Shown: piece by piece, positions 17,017 to 26,348 of the stretch
Layout: every line of letters starts with the position of its first letter
Numbering within the stretch: the first letter of the stretch is position 1
From: Salinisphaera sp040361255
GTDB taxonomy: Bacteria; Pseudomonadota; Gammaproteobacteria; Nevskiales; Salinisphaeraceae
Direction of reading: 5' to 3'
NCBI RefSeq assembly: GCF_040361255.1
Contig: NZ_APNG01000008.1
Coordinates: 1 to 64,000 of the forward strand
DNA length: 64,000 bases
Program-made: the position numbers and the translations under genes
Notes under the pieces: generated by a model
Told to the model about the DNA's origin: nothing
Databases searched by the model: none
The model's input: only the letters and a program-made list of their open reading frames with translations

Positions 17017-20000
17017 GGGTTTGTACGCGATCGCCCAGCTTTTCTGCAGCCATGTCGCGCAGATGCTGATGGTGGGTGAAGAACAGGACCTGGGTCTTTT
17101 CGGCCAGGCCGGCCAGCACGTCGAGCCCGGCCAGGGCGCGCTCGTCGTCGAAGTTGATGAACAGATCGTCGGCGACCACCGGCAGGGGCGCGGCCCGCCG
17201 CAGGTAGTCCTCGATCGCGGCGATACGCAGGGCCAGATAGAGCTGGTCGCGGGTGCCTTCGCTCATGCCGGCCGGGCGCACGCGCGAACCGTCGGCGCGT
17301 ACGCCCACGATCTGCAGCTCGTCGTGCTCGTCGAAGTCGCCGGCCAGGCGTTCGAAGGCGCCGCCGGTGAGCTGGTTCATGAGCGCGGAGCCGCGTTCGA
17401 TGAGCGGGCGCTGCTTGTCCATGGCATAGCGCTGGCCCGCCCATTTGAGCAGCAGAGCCGCGGTGCCCACCCGCAGATAGCGCTCGGCGGCATCCTGCAT
17501 GTCGGCGAGGGCGGTCTGGCGTTCGGCCGCGGCGGTCACGGCGCGATCGTCGCCGCCGATGGCCTCGAAATCGGCGCGGGCTTCGTTGCGGGCGTCGCGG
17601 GCCGGGCCCAGTTCGTCGTCCACGTCCTTGAGCTGATCGGCCAGGGCATCGATCTGTTCGCGCAGCGAATCGAGATCGCTGGCCTCGACCGCGGCGATGA
17701 GATTGTCCACCGTCTGGCCATCGCCCTGTTCGGCCAGGGTGTCGGCGGTGGCAGCCTGTTCGTCTGCCAGCGCCCGGCGGCGTTCGGCACGCGTGATCAC
17801 GCTTTCGAGCGCCTGGGCATCGGCGACACCCGCCTGCCGACAGAGGACGTCGATACGATGCTGGGCGTCGGTTTGGGTGGCCTCGTGCTCGGCGATCTGT
17901 TCGCCCTGGCGCTGGCGATCACTTTGGCGGGTCTGTAGCCGGTCGTGGCGGCTCTGGGCGTCGCGTAGCGCAGCGTTGAGTCGTTGCACGCTTTGCTCGG
18001 CGGTCTCGTTTTCGTTCGCGGTTCGGCCCGTGGCTTCGAGCACCTGCGCCAGCCGCTGTTCGAAACGCTGGCGGCGTTCGACGAGATCGGCCTGTTCGGC
18101 GGCCAGATCGCGGCTGGTACGGGCATGCTCACGCGCGCCGTCGAGCACCTCGAGCGCGGCCCGGCCGGCCTCGGCGTCAAGATGCGTGTCCAGCCCGAGT
18201 TCGACAAGAGCCGCGTGCCAGCGTTGCTGCCAGTCGTCCAGCGCGGCTTCGGCCGTCCTGTGTTCGTCACGCAACGTATCGATACGGCGGGCGTAGTCGC
18301 CGCGTTCGCGTTCGATACGCCGGCGTTCGTCGCTGCGGCGTTTTTCGCGTTCGACTGTCTGGCGGGCCTGTTCGATCAACACCGCCAGGGCGGTTTGGGT
18401 CGATTTGTCGCCATGACCGAGCAGCTCGACGAGCTGTGTACGTTGTGCTTCGATACGCGCGGCCAGATCGTCGCGGGCGGCGGCGGCTTCGATACGGTCG
18501 GCGCGTGCCGTGAGCAGGCCGTCGCGGCGGTCGAGCCAGTCTCGCATGGCGGCCGGGCTGGCGGGCTCGATATCGGCCGCCAGCCACAGGGCTTTCCACT
18601 CGGTTCGCAGCCCGTCGAGACGGGCCCTGGCGTCGTCGCGACGCGCCGTGGCCTGTTCGAGCGCCTGTTCGCGTTCGGCCACATGGCGCTGGCGTTCGGC
18701 GTCCTGGGCAATGGCTTCGGCCCGGTCGAAACGGGCATCGGCCAGTTCGTCGGCCGCCTGCGTGCTGCGCTCGAAGGCAGCCACCGGGTTCTTTTCGCTG
18801 GCCTTGTCGAGTGCCGGCGTTTCGGGCTGGTCGAACAGGTCCGGTTCGCGCTTTTCGACATAGCGCCGGCGTACGAGCTGCCAGCAGGCATCGCGATGCG
18901 AACGGCTCGATTGCAGCGCCTCGATACTCGGCAGTGCCTCGTCGGCGCGGCGGCGGGCCAGGGCATCGCGGGCACGTTCGACCTCGTCGCTCAGTTCGTC
19001 GAGGCGTTGCTGATGACGCTTGTGCGCCTCGCTGGCGTCGGCGATCCCGGTATCGAATTCATCGACGCGCTCGCGGGCGGGCACCGCCAAGCCGGCCAGC
19101 GTGTCGCTGTCGGTCACGGCCGGTTTCAGGGTGGCCAGGCGACGCTCGATATCGCGATCCAGCCGGTCGACGTTCGCCTGGGCGCTGCGCAGCTCGGCTT
19201 CGAGATCGCCTTCGCGGGTGGTGGCGGCCAGCCAGGCCTCGAGCGCGGCGGTATCGCGGCTATCACCCAGCGATTGCAGCTCGTCGGCCAGCCGTGCGTC
19301 GGCTTCGCGGGCGTTTTTGAGGTTGTTCGCCGCATGCGCGACGCTCTGGCGAAGCGTGGCTTCGTCGGTGGCGATACGCCGGGCCTGGGCGAGGGCGGTG
19401 GCGCTCGGCCACGGCGTTTGCTCGTCCTGCCAGCCCAGCTCGGCGCGATCGCGGTCCAGCGCCTGGGCCAGCCGGGCGCGCTCGCGTTCGATTTCCGCAA
19501 TGCGCTCGCGGTCGGTGGCGATCTGGCCGCGCTGCTCGGCCAGGCGCTCGATCGTGTCACCGGCCTCGCGCAGGGCGGGTTCGTCGACCAGCGTTTCGAT
19601 TTCTGCGTCGATGGCTGCGATCTGATCCTGGATGGAGGCAATCGCGATACGGCTGGATTCAAGCGTCTGGCAGGCGCGCTCGAAGGCCGGCCGGGCATCG
19701 ACGTCCAGATCGGGCGTTTCTTTAAGCTCGGCGAGTTCGGCTTCGATCTCGCGATAGCGGCGGGCCGGGCGGGCGATGCGGCGAATACGTTCGAGCTCGA
19801 GACGTTGGTGGTCGAGTACGCGGCGGCGTTCGGCGAGCTGTTCGTAGTGTGCTTCGGCGGCGTCGAAGGCCTCGCGGCAGCGCTGCCAGTCGCCGACCGT
19901 GACTTCGTGTTCGCGAATATCGGCGTCGGCCGTCTTGAGCCAGGCTTCGGCCTGATAGTAACGACGGTTCTGGGAGGCGTTGGGCGCCCACAGCCCGTCC

Positions 20001-20509
20001 GCCTCGGCCACCAGGGCTTCGCGTTCGGCGAGCACGTCCGCCAGCCCCGAGCCGGCCGAAAGCAGGGCGGTATCGGCGTTGGCATCGGCCGCGGCGAGGG
20101 TTTCGCCGCCGGCACGCAGGCCTTCGTGGTCGAGGCTGAACATGCGGGTGAAAAACGCCCGGTCCGCGCCCGCGAGCTGGCGGTCCAGCTCGGTTTCCAG
20201 CGTGTTAGCGGGCCCGCCCTCTGCATCGAGCAGCGTGTTCTTGCGGCCCTTCTTGCGGATCGCCTCGATCTCGGCTTCGCCGGCCTCGATACGTGCACCG
20301 ATACGCAGGGCGTTGTAGGCATGCACGAAGTTGAGTTCGGTCTGGGTCGGAAAACCGAACAGGAAATCGCCGATCGCGCTGCGGGCGGTGGATTTGCCCG
20401 CCTCGTTGGCGCCGAACACGAGTTGCAGGTCGGTCGCGCCGCGTGCGAAGGCCAGCCGGCGGTCGGTGAAATGACCGTAGGCGAGAAGATCGAGTTGCGC
20501 GAACCTCAC
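17006..20509 (-). CDS. YhaN-like AAA ATPase (SMC/Rad50-like)
   Basis: 1167 residues: an N-terminal ATPase half with Walker A in FGANEAGKST (residues 32-41), a very long charged coiled coil rich in Glu, Arg, Ala and Gln, and a C-terminal half with GMSEGTRDQLYLALRIA (signature motif) and VVADDLFINFDD (Walker B). This matches the YhaN/AAA_27 family, relatives of SbcC/Rad50 in DNA break processing. The GTG start overlaps the stop of the upstream nuclease gene as GTGA, so the two subunits are made together. A longer open frame exists upstream but is out-of-register nuclease sequence. Confidence 0.88.
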   Translation of the reverse strand: MRFAQLDLLAYGHFTDRRLAFARGATDLQLVFGANEAGKSTARSAIGDFLFGFPTQTELNFVHAYNALRIGARIEAGEAEIEAIRKKGRKNTLLDAEGGPANTLETELDRQLAGADRAFFTRMFSLDHEGLRAGGETLAAADANADTALLSAGSGLADVLAEREALVAEADGLWAPNASQNRRYYQAEAWLKTADADIREHEVTVGDWQRCREAFDAAEAHYEQLAERRRVLDHQRLELERIRRIARPARRYREIEAELAELKETPDLDVDARPAFERACQTLESSRIAIASIQDQIAAIDAEIETLVDEPALREAGDTIERLAEQRGQIATDRERIAEIERERARLAQALDRDRAELGWQDEQTPWPSATALAQARRIATDEATLRQSVAHAANNLKNAREADARLADELQSLGDSRDTAALEAWLAATTREGDLEAELRSAQANVDRLDRDIERRLATLKPAVTDSDTLAGLAVPARERVDEFDTGIADASEAHKRHQQRLDELSDEVERARDALARRRADEALPSIEALQSSRSHRDACWQLVRRRYVEKREPDLFDQPETPALDKASEKNPVAAFERSTQAADELADARFDRAEAIAQDAERQRHVAEREQALEQATARRDDARARLDGLRTEWKALWLAADIEPASPAAMRDWLDRRDGLLTARADRIEAAAARDDLAARIEAQRTQLVELLGHGDKSTQTALAVLIEQARQTVEREKRRSDERRRIERERGDYARRIDTLRDEHRTAEAALDDWQQRWHAALVELGLDTHLDAEAGRAALEVLDGAREHARTSRDLAAEQADLVERRQRFEQRLAQVLEATGRTANENETAEQSVQRLNAALRDAQSRHDRLQTRQSDRQRQGEQIAEHEATQTDAQHRIDVLCRQAGVADAQALESVITRAERRRALADEQAATADTLAEQGDGQTVDNLIAAVEASDLDSLREQIDALADQLKDVDDELGPARDARNEARADFEAIGGDDRAVTAAAERQTALADMQDAAERYLRVGTAALLLKWAGQRYAMDKQRPLIERGSALMNQLTGGAFERLAGDFDEHDELQIVGVRADGSRVRPAGMSEGTRDQLYLALRIAAIEDYLRRAAPLPVVADDLFINFDDERALAGLDVLAGLAEKTQVLFFTHHQHLRDMAAEKLGDRVQTHEL

Positions 20510-21783
20510 GGCGCGCTCTCGTTGGCGGCCAGGCGCGAGAGCAGATAATCGCCGGCACCGTCGATCAGCGTGGCCGTATCGCCGTCGATGGCCGCACGCA
20601 GCAGTACGTCGTCGGCGTGTTCGCGTATCTCGTAGGGCAGGCGTTCGGCCAGGCGGCGAATATCCTTTTCGATCATCGCCCGAATATCGGGGTCGTCGAC
20701 GGCTTCGTCGAGCAGACGCTGCATTTCGCCCAGCGCATCCTGGCGTTCGCGCCGGGTGGCGGCATCGAGCTGGGGCGTGGTCGCCAGTTTGATCTTTTCG
20801 ACATAGACCTGGGCGGCGCCCAGCCCGGCGGCCGCGGCTCGGGCTTCGGCCAGCAGGCGCTCGGGCGCGGCCGCGAGCTGATCGTGCAGGGCAGTGGTGC
20901 CGGTCAGGCGCAGGCGTACCGCCAGAAGACGCCCCGCGACGGCGTTCGCGCCGTTTTCGATCGCCCGGCGCATGGCCGCAATCACGTCGTTGAAGTCGTC
21001 GGCGGCGGCTATGTCCACCTCGCTTTCGGCCCAGCGGGCGACATCGCAATGAATGGCGTGCAGCTCGGCCACGCGACCGTCTTCCACCACGACTTCATAG
21101 GCGCTCTTGGCGCCGGTTTCGCGAATGGACCGGCCCTGGAGATTGCCCGAGAACACCACGTGCGGATGTTCGGCCAGCACCTCGGCGGCGTGGACATGGC
21201 CCAGCGCCCAGTAGTCATAGCCCTTGGCAGTGAGTTCGTCGAGTGAGCAGGGCGCATAGTTGGCGTGACCGCCACGCCCGCCCAGGCCCGTATGCAGCAC
21301 GCCGATATTGAAGTGCTCGGCAACCGGCGCGGGGTAACCGGGCACCAGATTGTCAGTGACCGCGCGCTCAGCATAGCTTGTGCCGTGAATGGCCACGTCG
21401 AGATGTTCGAGCACGGTGGTTTCAGCGTCTTCGTGCGAGAACACGTACACGTTGGCGGGCAGCGACAGGCTGCGTGTCATCTGGTTCTGGGCGTCGTGGT
21501 TGCCGTGGATCAGATACACCGGGATCGATGCGCTGGCCAGGCGGTGCATCTGGCGCACGAAGAACACGCCGGTCTGATAATCGCGCCAGTCGCCGTCGTA
21601 GACGTCGCCGGCGATGATCACGAAATCCACCGCGCGTTCGATGGCCGCGTCGATGAGCGCGGTCAGTGCTTCCCGGGTGGCCAGGCGCAGCCGCTCGGCG
21701 ACCCCGGGCACATCCTCCGAAAGCCCGCGCATGGGGCTGTCGAGATGGATATCGGCGGCATGGATGAAGCGAAACGAGCGCAA
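20506..21783 (-). CDS. YhaO/SbcD-like DNA repair metallophosphoesterase
   Basis: The 425-residue protein carries the five calcineurin-type motifs in order: HAADIHLD (8-15), GDVYDG, GNHD, a middle histidine and GHVH, which bind two Mn ions. A C-terminal extension of about 170 helical residues likely docks on the ATPase. This is the Mre11-like partner of the YhaN-like gene, with which it overlaps by 4 bp. The pair probably processes DNA ends. The related SbcD is similar, but the partner here is YhaN-type, so I call it YhaO-like. Confidence 0.88.
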   Translation of the reverse strand: MRSFRFIHAADIHLDSPMRGLSEDVPGVAERLRLATREALTALIDAAIERAVDFVIIAGDVYDGDWRDYQTGVFFVRQMHRLASASIPVYLIHGNHDAQNQMTRSLSLPANVYVFSHEDAETTVLEHLDVAIHGTSYAERAVTDNLVPGYPAPVAEHFNIGVLHTGLGGRGGHANYAPCSLDELTAKGYDYWALGHVHAAEVLAEHPHVVFSGNLQGRSIRETGAKSAYEVVVEDGRVAELHAIHCDVARWAESEVDIAAADDFNDVIAAMRRAIENGANAVAGRLLAVRLRLTGTTALHDQLAAAPERLLAEARAAAAGLGAAQVYVEKIKLATTPQLDAATRRERQDALGEMQRLLDEAVDDPDIRAMIEKDIRRLAERLPYEIREHADDVLLRAAIDGDTATLIDGAGDYLLSRLAANESAP

Positions 21784-21890
21784 GGACGAAAGCGTGATGA
21801 CGAAACAGGTGGGTGCATCTTATCCCGCACGCGGGGCAGGCCCAACGCCCGTGTTCGCATAAAACGCGGCGCTCGGGCAGAGTCGCGCTC

Positions 21891-23006
21891 ATGTCGAGTG
21901 TCGTTGCTACCCGCGCGCTGCGCGCAGTCGTTGCCCTGAACCTGTTGTGGCTGGCCGGCTGTGCCGCGCTGCGCCCTACCGAAGTGCCCCGCCGGCCGGC
22001 CGCCGAGGTGCGCGCCGAGCTGGTGTCGCGCATGCCCGCGAGCGTGGACGATCGCGCCGGCTGGGCAGCCGATATCGAAACCGCTTTCGCCGCACAGGAT
22101 ATCGAGGCGTCGACCTCCAATCTGTGTGCGACGCTGGCGGTGATCGCCCAGGAATCGTCCTACCGCGTCGCGCCGGTCGTTCCAGGGCTGTCACGTATCG
22201 CCCGCGCCGAGATCGAGCGACGGGCGGCGAGCGCCCACATACCGGGTTTTCTGCTCGACAAGGCGCTGGACCTCGAATCCGCCGCCGGCCAGACGTACGA
22301 CGAACGCCTCGATACGGTGCGCACCGAAAACGACTTGAACGATCTGTTCGAGGAGTTCATCGATCGCGTGCCGTTGGGCAGCACGCTCTTCGGCGGATTC
22401 AATCCGGTGCATACCGGCGGGCCGATGCAGGTGGCGATTGATTTCGCCGAAGAACATGCCGACGACTATCCGTACGCCGATGCGCAATCGGTGCGCGAAG
22501 AAGTGTTCAGCCGCCGTGGCGGGCTGTATTTCGGCATCGGCCACCTGCTCGGCTACCGCGTGGACTACCCGAGTCCGCTATACCGCTTTGCCGACTACAA
22601 CGCCGGCTGGTATGCCAGCCGCAACGCTGCGTTCCAGCGTGCGGTGAGCCAGCTCACGGGCACCGACCTCGCCCTCGATGGCGATCTGATTGCCTATCGT
22701 GCGTTTTCCATCAGCCAGACCGAGCGGGCGACCAAATCCCTGCGCGAACGCCTCGATATGAGCGAAGGCGCGATCCGTCGCGATCTCACCGAAGGACGCG
22801 GGCCGGATTTCGAGCGCACACGCCTTTACAAGCGGGTCTATGCGCTGGCCGACGCGGATGCCGGCCAGCGGGTCGAACGGGTGATTCTGCCCGGTATCAC
22901 CCTCGAAAGCCCCAAGATCACTCGCAAGCTCACCACCGCCTGGTTCGCCGAGCGTGTGTATTCACGCTGGCAGGCGTGCATGGACCGCGCCGGGGCGCCG
23001 CGATAG
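21891..23006 (+). CDS. DUF1615 family lipoprotein
   Basis: The protein starts MSSVVATRALRAVVALN and has lipobox LAGC, so it is exported and lipidated. The body (371 residues) includes IAQESSYR, GGFNPVHTGGPMQV and HLLGYRVDYPSPLYRFADYNAG, the conserved blocks of DUF1615. The E-S and G-P-M-Q-V arrangement recalls lytic transglycosylase folds, so cell-wall binding or cleavage is plausible, but the family has no proven function. It diverges from the YhaO-like nuclease and converges on the alkylsulfatase gene. Confidence 0.85.
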   Translation: MSSVVATRALRAVVALNLLWLAGCAALRPTEVPRRPAAEVRAELVSRMPASVDDRAGWAADIETAFAAQDIEASTSNLCATLAVIAQESSYRVAPVVPGLSRIARAEIERRAASAHIPGFLLDKALDLESAAGQTYDERLDTVRTENDLNDLFEEFIDRVPLGSTLFGGFNPVHTGGPMQVAIDFAEEHADDYPYADAQSVREEVFSRRGGLYFGIGHLLGYRVDYPSPLYRFADYNAGWYASRNAAFQRAVSQLTGTDLALDGDLIAYRAFSISQTERATKSLRERLDMSEGAIRRDLTEGRGPDFERTRLYKRVYALADADAGQRVERVILPGITLESPKITRKLTTAWFAERVYSRWQACMDRAGAPR

Positions 23007-23032
23007 GGCGACCCGGCGCGCTGCGATGACGG

Positions 23033-24997
23033 TCAGGGCGTGACGATGGCGAAGTCGCGATCGGGCACCTGCAGCAGCGAGAAGAAGCGGCCGAGACTGG
23101 CGCGGTCGCCGTCGACCTTGAGTTGCTTCGGGGACAGTTTGCCGCCGATCAACGCCAGCAGCGCCGGATGGGTCAGATGCACGGTGGCATCCGCGTTGTC
23201 GGCGATCAGCCGTTGCCAGTGGTGGAGCACGCCGTTTTCGATGGCGAGCACGTGGTTTTGCCCCAGGTCGGCGAAGTCGAAGTTGATGGTGAGGTCGCCC
23301 TTCGCGGCTTCGGGGCCGTTCAGGCGCGCCGCCATGGCATCGAAGAAGCGCTCGATCGGCACCTGGCGCAGCAGGCCGATGCCGCGCGACATATCCAGCG
23401 AGGTGCCCATCGCCCCGTCACGCAATTCCTTGGCGCCGGTGAGATAGATATCGCGCCACGGGCCGGATTCGGCCTGGTAGCCGAGCTGGTCGTAGGTGTT
23501 TGCCAGCAGTTGCCGGGCGGCGTCGTTGTTCGGCTCGGCGAACACCACGTGGTTGAGCACTTCGGCTGTCCAGCGATAGTCGCCGGCATTGAAGGATTGC
23601 CGGGCCTTGGCGACGATGGCATCGGCGCCGCCCATGAATTCGACATATTTGCGTGCCGATTGGGTCGGCGGCAACGGATTCAGATGGGCCGGGTTGCCGT
23701 CGAACCAGCCGAAATACCATTGATATACGGCCTTGGCATCGTGGCTGACGGTGCCGTAGTAGCCGCGGTTGTGAAAGGGTTTCGCCAGCGATTCGGGCAG
23801 GGTGAGTTGCTCGGCGATCTCGCGCGGGGTGTAGCCGGCATTGGCCAGACGCAGGGTCTGGTCGTGGATGTATTTATAGGTGTCGCGTTGCACCTTGAGA
23901 TAATCGACGATCTCGTCGTGACCCCAGACCGGCCAGTGATGGCTGTTGAACACGACTTCGGCACGTTGGCCGTAGCGTTGCAGTGCTTCGTCGATATAGT
24001 CGCTCCATTTGAGTGCGTCGCGCACCTTTGCACCGCGCAGGGTATAGACGTTGTGCAGCGTATGGCTGACGATTTCGGCGCCGCAGAAGGCCTTGAACTG
24101 GGGTAGGTAGAAGGTCAGTTCAGCGGGTGCTTCGGATTCGGGCGTGTACTGGAAATCGAAGTCGACCCCGTCGACGGTCAGCGTCTGGCCGGTATGGTCG
24201 ATGGTGTCGGTGGGCGCGAGAATACTGAAATGCCCCTTGGACAGGGCCTTGCCGAGCCCCGAATCCACATGGCCGCGTGCATCGCGGGCCAGGGCGCCGC
24301 CGAACATATAGGTCGCGCGCCGTCCCATGGCCGGGCCGGCGAGCAGGTTTTCGCTGGTGGACTCCTGCATGAAGCCCTTGGGCGCGATGATACGGACGTT
24401 GTCGCGCCGGGCCTGCTCGGGGCTGAGCACGCCCTCGATGCCGCCGAAATGGTCGATATGGCTGTGCGTGAAGATGACTGCCACGATCGGCTTGTCGCCG
24501 ATGATATGCGCCTTGGCCATCTGCCATGCCGCGGCGGCGGTTTCGGCGGTGGTCAACGGGTCCACCACGATCCAGCCGCTGTCGCCCTCGATCAGCGACA
24601 TGTTCGACAGGTCGTAGCCGCGTAGCTGATAGACGCGGTCGGTGACCTTGTACAGGCCGTGCAGGTCGTTGAGCTTGGCCTGGCGCCACAGGCTGGGATT
24701 GACCGTGGCCGGGGCGTCGCCTTCGATGAAATCGTAAGCCGTCATGTCCCAAATGGGCTGGCCGTCGCTGTCTTTGATAACCAGCGCCGGATCACGGGCG
24801 ATCAGGCCGCGCTCGGCGGCATCGAAATCGCCGCGATCGGCAAGCGGTAAACGTTCGGCGACGTGCGTATTGGCCGTGCGGGTGGCGGCGCTGGCCTGGG
24901 GCGTTTCGCCATGTTCTTGTGCGCGCGCCGCCGGCGTTTGCAGACCCAGGGCGACGATGGCGGCAAGCAGCGTCGTGCTATGGATGTGTCTTTTCAT
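23033..24997 (-). CDS. Periplasmic linear alkylsulfatase (SdsA1 type)
   Basis: This 654-residue metallo-beta-lactamase-fold sulfatase has a signal peptide cut after ARA (about residue 26). THSHIDHFGG binds the zinc pair, ESEAPAELTFYLP and FNSHHWPVWG complete the site, a central helical dimerisation domain follows and the C-terminal about 130 residues form an SCP-2-like lipid-binding domain. Known members hydrolyse primary alkyl sulfates such as SDS to alcohol and sulfate for carbon or sulfur. It diverges from an AraC-type regulator whose upstream region has a matching direct repeat. Confidence 0.93.
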   Translation of the reverse strand: MKRHIHSTTLLAAIVALGLQTPAARAQEHGETPQASAATRTANTHVAERLPLADRGDFDAAERGLIARDPALVIKDSDGQPIWDMTAYDFIEGDAPATVNPSLWRQAKLNDLHGLYKVTDRVYQLRGYDLSNMSLIEGDSGWIVVDPLTTAETAAAAWQMAKAHIIGDKPIVAVIFTHSHIDHFGGIEGVLSPEQARRDNVRIIAPKGFMQESTSENLLAGPAMGRRATYMFGGALARDARGHVDSGLGKALSKGHFSILAPTDTIDHTGQTLTVDGVDFDFQYTPESEAPAELTFYLPQFKAFCGAEIVSHTLHNVYTLRGAKVRDALKWSDYIDEALQRYGQRAEVVFNSHHWPVWGHDEIVDYLKVQRDTYKYIHDQTLRLANAGYTPREIAEQLTLPESLAKPFHNRGYYGTVSHDAKAVYQWYFGWFDGNPAHLNPLPPTQSARKYVEFMGGADAIVAKARQSFNAGDYRWTAEVLNHVVFAEPNNDAARQLLANTYDQLGYQAESGPWRDIYLTGAKELRDGAMGTSLDMSRGIGLLRQVPIERFFDAMAARLNGPEAAKGDLTINFDFADLGQNHVLAIENGVLHHWQRLIADNADATVHLTHPALLALIGGKLSPKQLKVDGDRASLGRFFSLLQVPDRDFAIVTP

Positions 24998-25154
24998 GTG
25001 TATCCCCTCGTTGATATGGCATCGCGGCTATGTTCTTGAATACGTGGATGCGCCGCCGGCACGCGCGTGATCTCGCCTGCGTTGTGCAATAACCGGCCCG
25101 GGCGTATGTGGCATGCGATACCGCTTCATGGTCGTCTTCTTGCCGGGCGGTGTA

Positions 25155-25190
25155 TTGACTTTGTGTGCCGTTTTTTTAACTTTGGGTGAC
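25155..25190 (+). promoter_or_regulatory. 21-bp-spaced direct repeat, candidate AraC-type operator
   Basis: TTGACTTTGTGTGCC (25155-25169) and TTAACTTTGGGTGAC (25176-25190) agree at 12 of 15 positions and start exactly 21 bp apart, two helical turns. Paired direct repeats with this period are the usual binding sites of AraC-family proteins. They lie 20-56 bp upstream of the regulator's ATG, in the region between it and the alkylsulfatase. Confidence 0.6.
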
Positions 25191-25210
25191 AGCACAAATC
25201 GGTGCATGGA

Positions 25211-26227
25211 ATGCCCAGTCTGGTTCGAAACAGTGCACTCGATGGATTTTGTCGCTTCGTCGGCGAACTGGGTGGCAATGCCCAGGCATTACTGTGCGAC
25301 TGTGGCCTGCCGGCGGATATCGAAACCCGCGTGGACGCATTCCTGCCGTATCGCACGCTGATTGCCTTGCTGGAATTGTGCGCACAGCGGTTGAACTGTC
25401 CGGATTTCGGCATGCGCCTGGCCAGTGTGCAGGGCATCGAGATTCTGGGGCCGCTGGCCGTGGCCATACGGCATGCCGCGACCGTGGCCGAGGCGATCGA
25501 ACAGGCCGCGAAATACCTGCACGTATTCAACCCCGGCCAGCGCATGACCATCCGGCGCGAAGGCGCGTTGGTGTGTCTTCGTTTCGAGATATTGCTCGAG
25601 AACGTGCCCTATACCCGCCAGGCCAACGAGCGCGCGCTGGTGTTTCTCAAGCGGGCACTGGAACTGGGCGGCGATGTCGCACCGCCGCGGCGCGTGTTGT
25701 TTGCCGACAGCCAGCTTGCGCCGGTGGCTGCCTATCGCCGGGTTTTTGGTCCCGGCGCGCTCTTGTTCGAGCAGGCCGAATGTGGCCTGGATGTCGACAA
25801 GGCCACCATGGCCGCTTCGCTGCAGCGTTCCAATCCGCATATCCGCTCGATGGCGATCGCGTTCATGGAGCAGGCGGCCGGCCCGCGTGCGCAACAGGTG
25901 TCATTGCGCGTACGCGAGATCTGTCGCCGGCTTTTGCCCACCGGTGGGGCATCGATCGATATCGCAGCCGAATATCTCAATCTCAATCGGCGTACCCTGC
26001 AGCGCCGGCTCGTCGACGAGGGCACCTGCTTTTCGGCGGTGCTGGATAGCGCCCGGGCCGATATGGCCACGCGATATCTGGCCGAGGCCGACCTGCCGCT
26101 GGGCCAGGTCGCGGCACTTCTGGGCTATACCGAGCAAAGTGCGCTCAATCGCGCCTGTCGGCGCTGGTTCGATACTACGCCGCGTACTTATCGCCAGCGC
26201 CTGCAGGCGGATGAAACACGTGACTGA
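25211..26227 (+). CDS. AraC-family transcriptional regulator
   Basis: The 338 residues have an arabinose-binding-like N-terminal domain (PF12625 type; FGMRLASVQGIEILGPLAVAIRHA) and a C-terminal double helix-turn-helix (about 240-330; SIDIAAEYLNLNRRTLQRRL and LPLGQVAALLGYTEQSALNRACRRW). The ATG at 25211 is preferred over a GTG at 25202, although neither has a clear ribosome site. It diverges from the alkylsulfatase and probably activates it in response to an alkyl sulfate or alcohol. The direct repeat at 25155-25190 is the likely site. Confidence 0.9.
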   Translation: MPSLVRNSALDGFCRFVGELGGNAQALLCDCGLPADIETRVDAFLPYRTLIALLELCAQRLNCPDFGMRLASVQGIEILGPLAVAIRHAATVAEAIEQAAKYLHVFNPGQRMTIRREGALVCLRFEILLENVPYTRQANERALVFLKRALELGGDVAPPRRVLFADSQLAPVAAYRRVFGPGALLFEQAECGLDVDKATMAASLQRSNPHIRSMAIAFMEQAAGPRAQQVSLRVREICRRLLPTGGASIDIAAEYLNLNRRTLQRRLVDEGTCFSAVLDSARADMATRYLAEADLPLGQVAALLGYTEQSALNRACRRWFDTTPRTYRQRLQADETRD

Positions 26228-26348
26228 GCCGCGTGTGTATCGCCGCGGCGGCGGCTGTCGCCTTGCAAAAGTCGTATTGCCGGGAGCGTCACGACATGTG
26301 GCAGACTCATTGCAAGGCAAATGCACGATACTCAGGGAGATTTAAATC

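Noticed and set aside
17984..20548. 854-codon open frame on the plus strand
   Set aside because: Antisense to the YhaN-like gene; it arises from high GC and has no family features.
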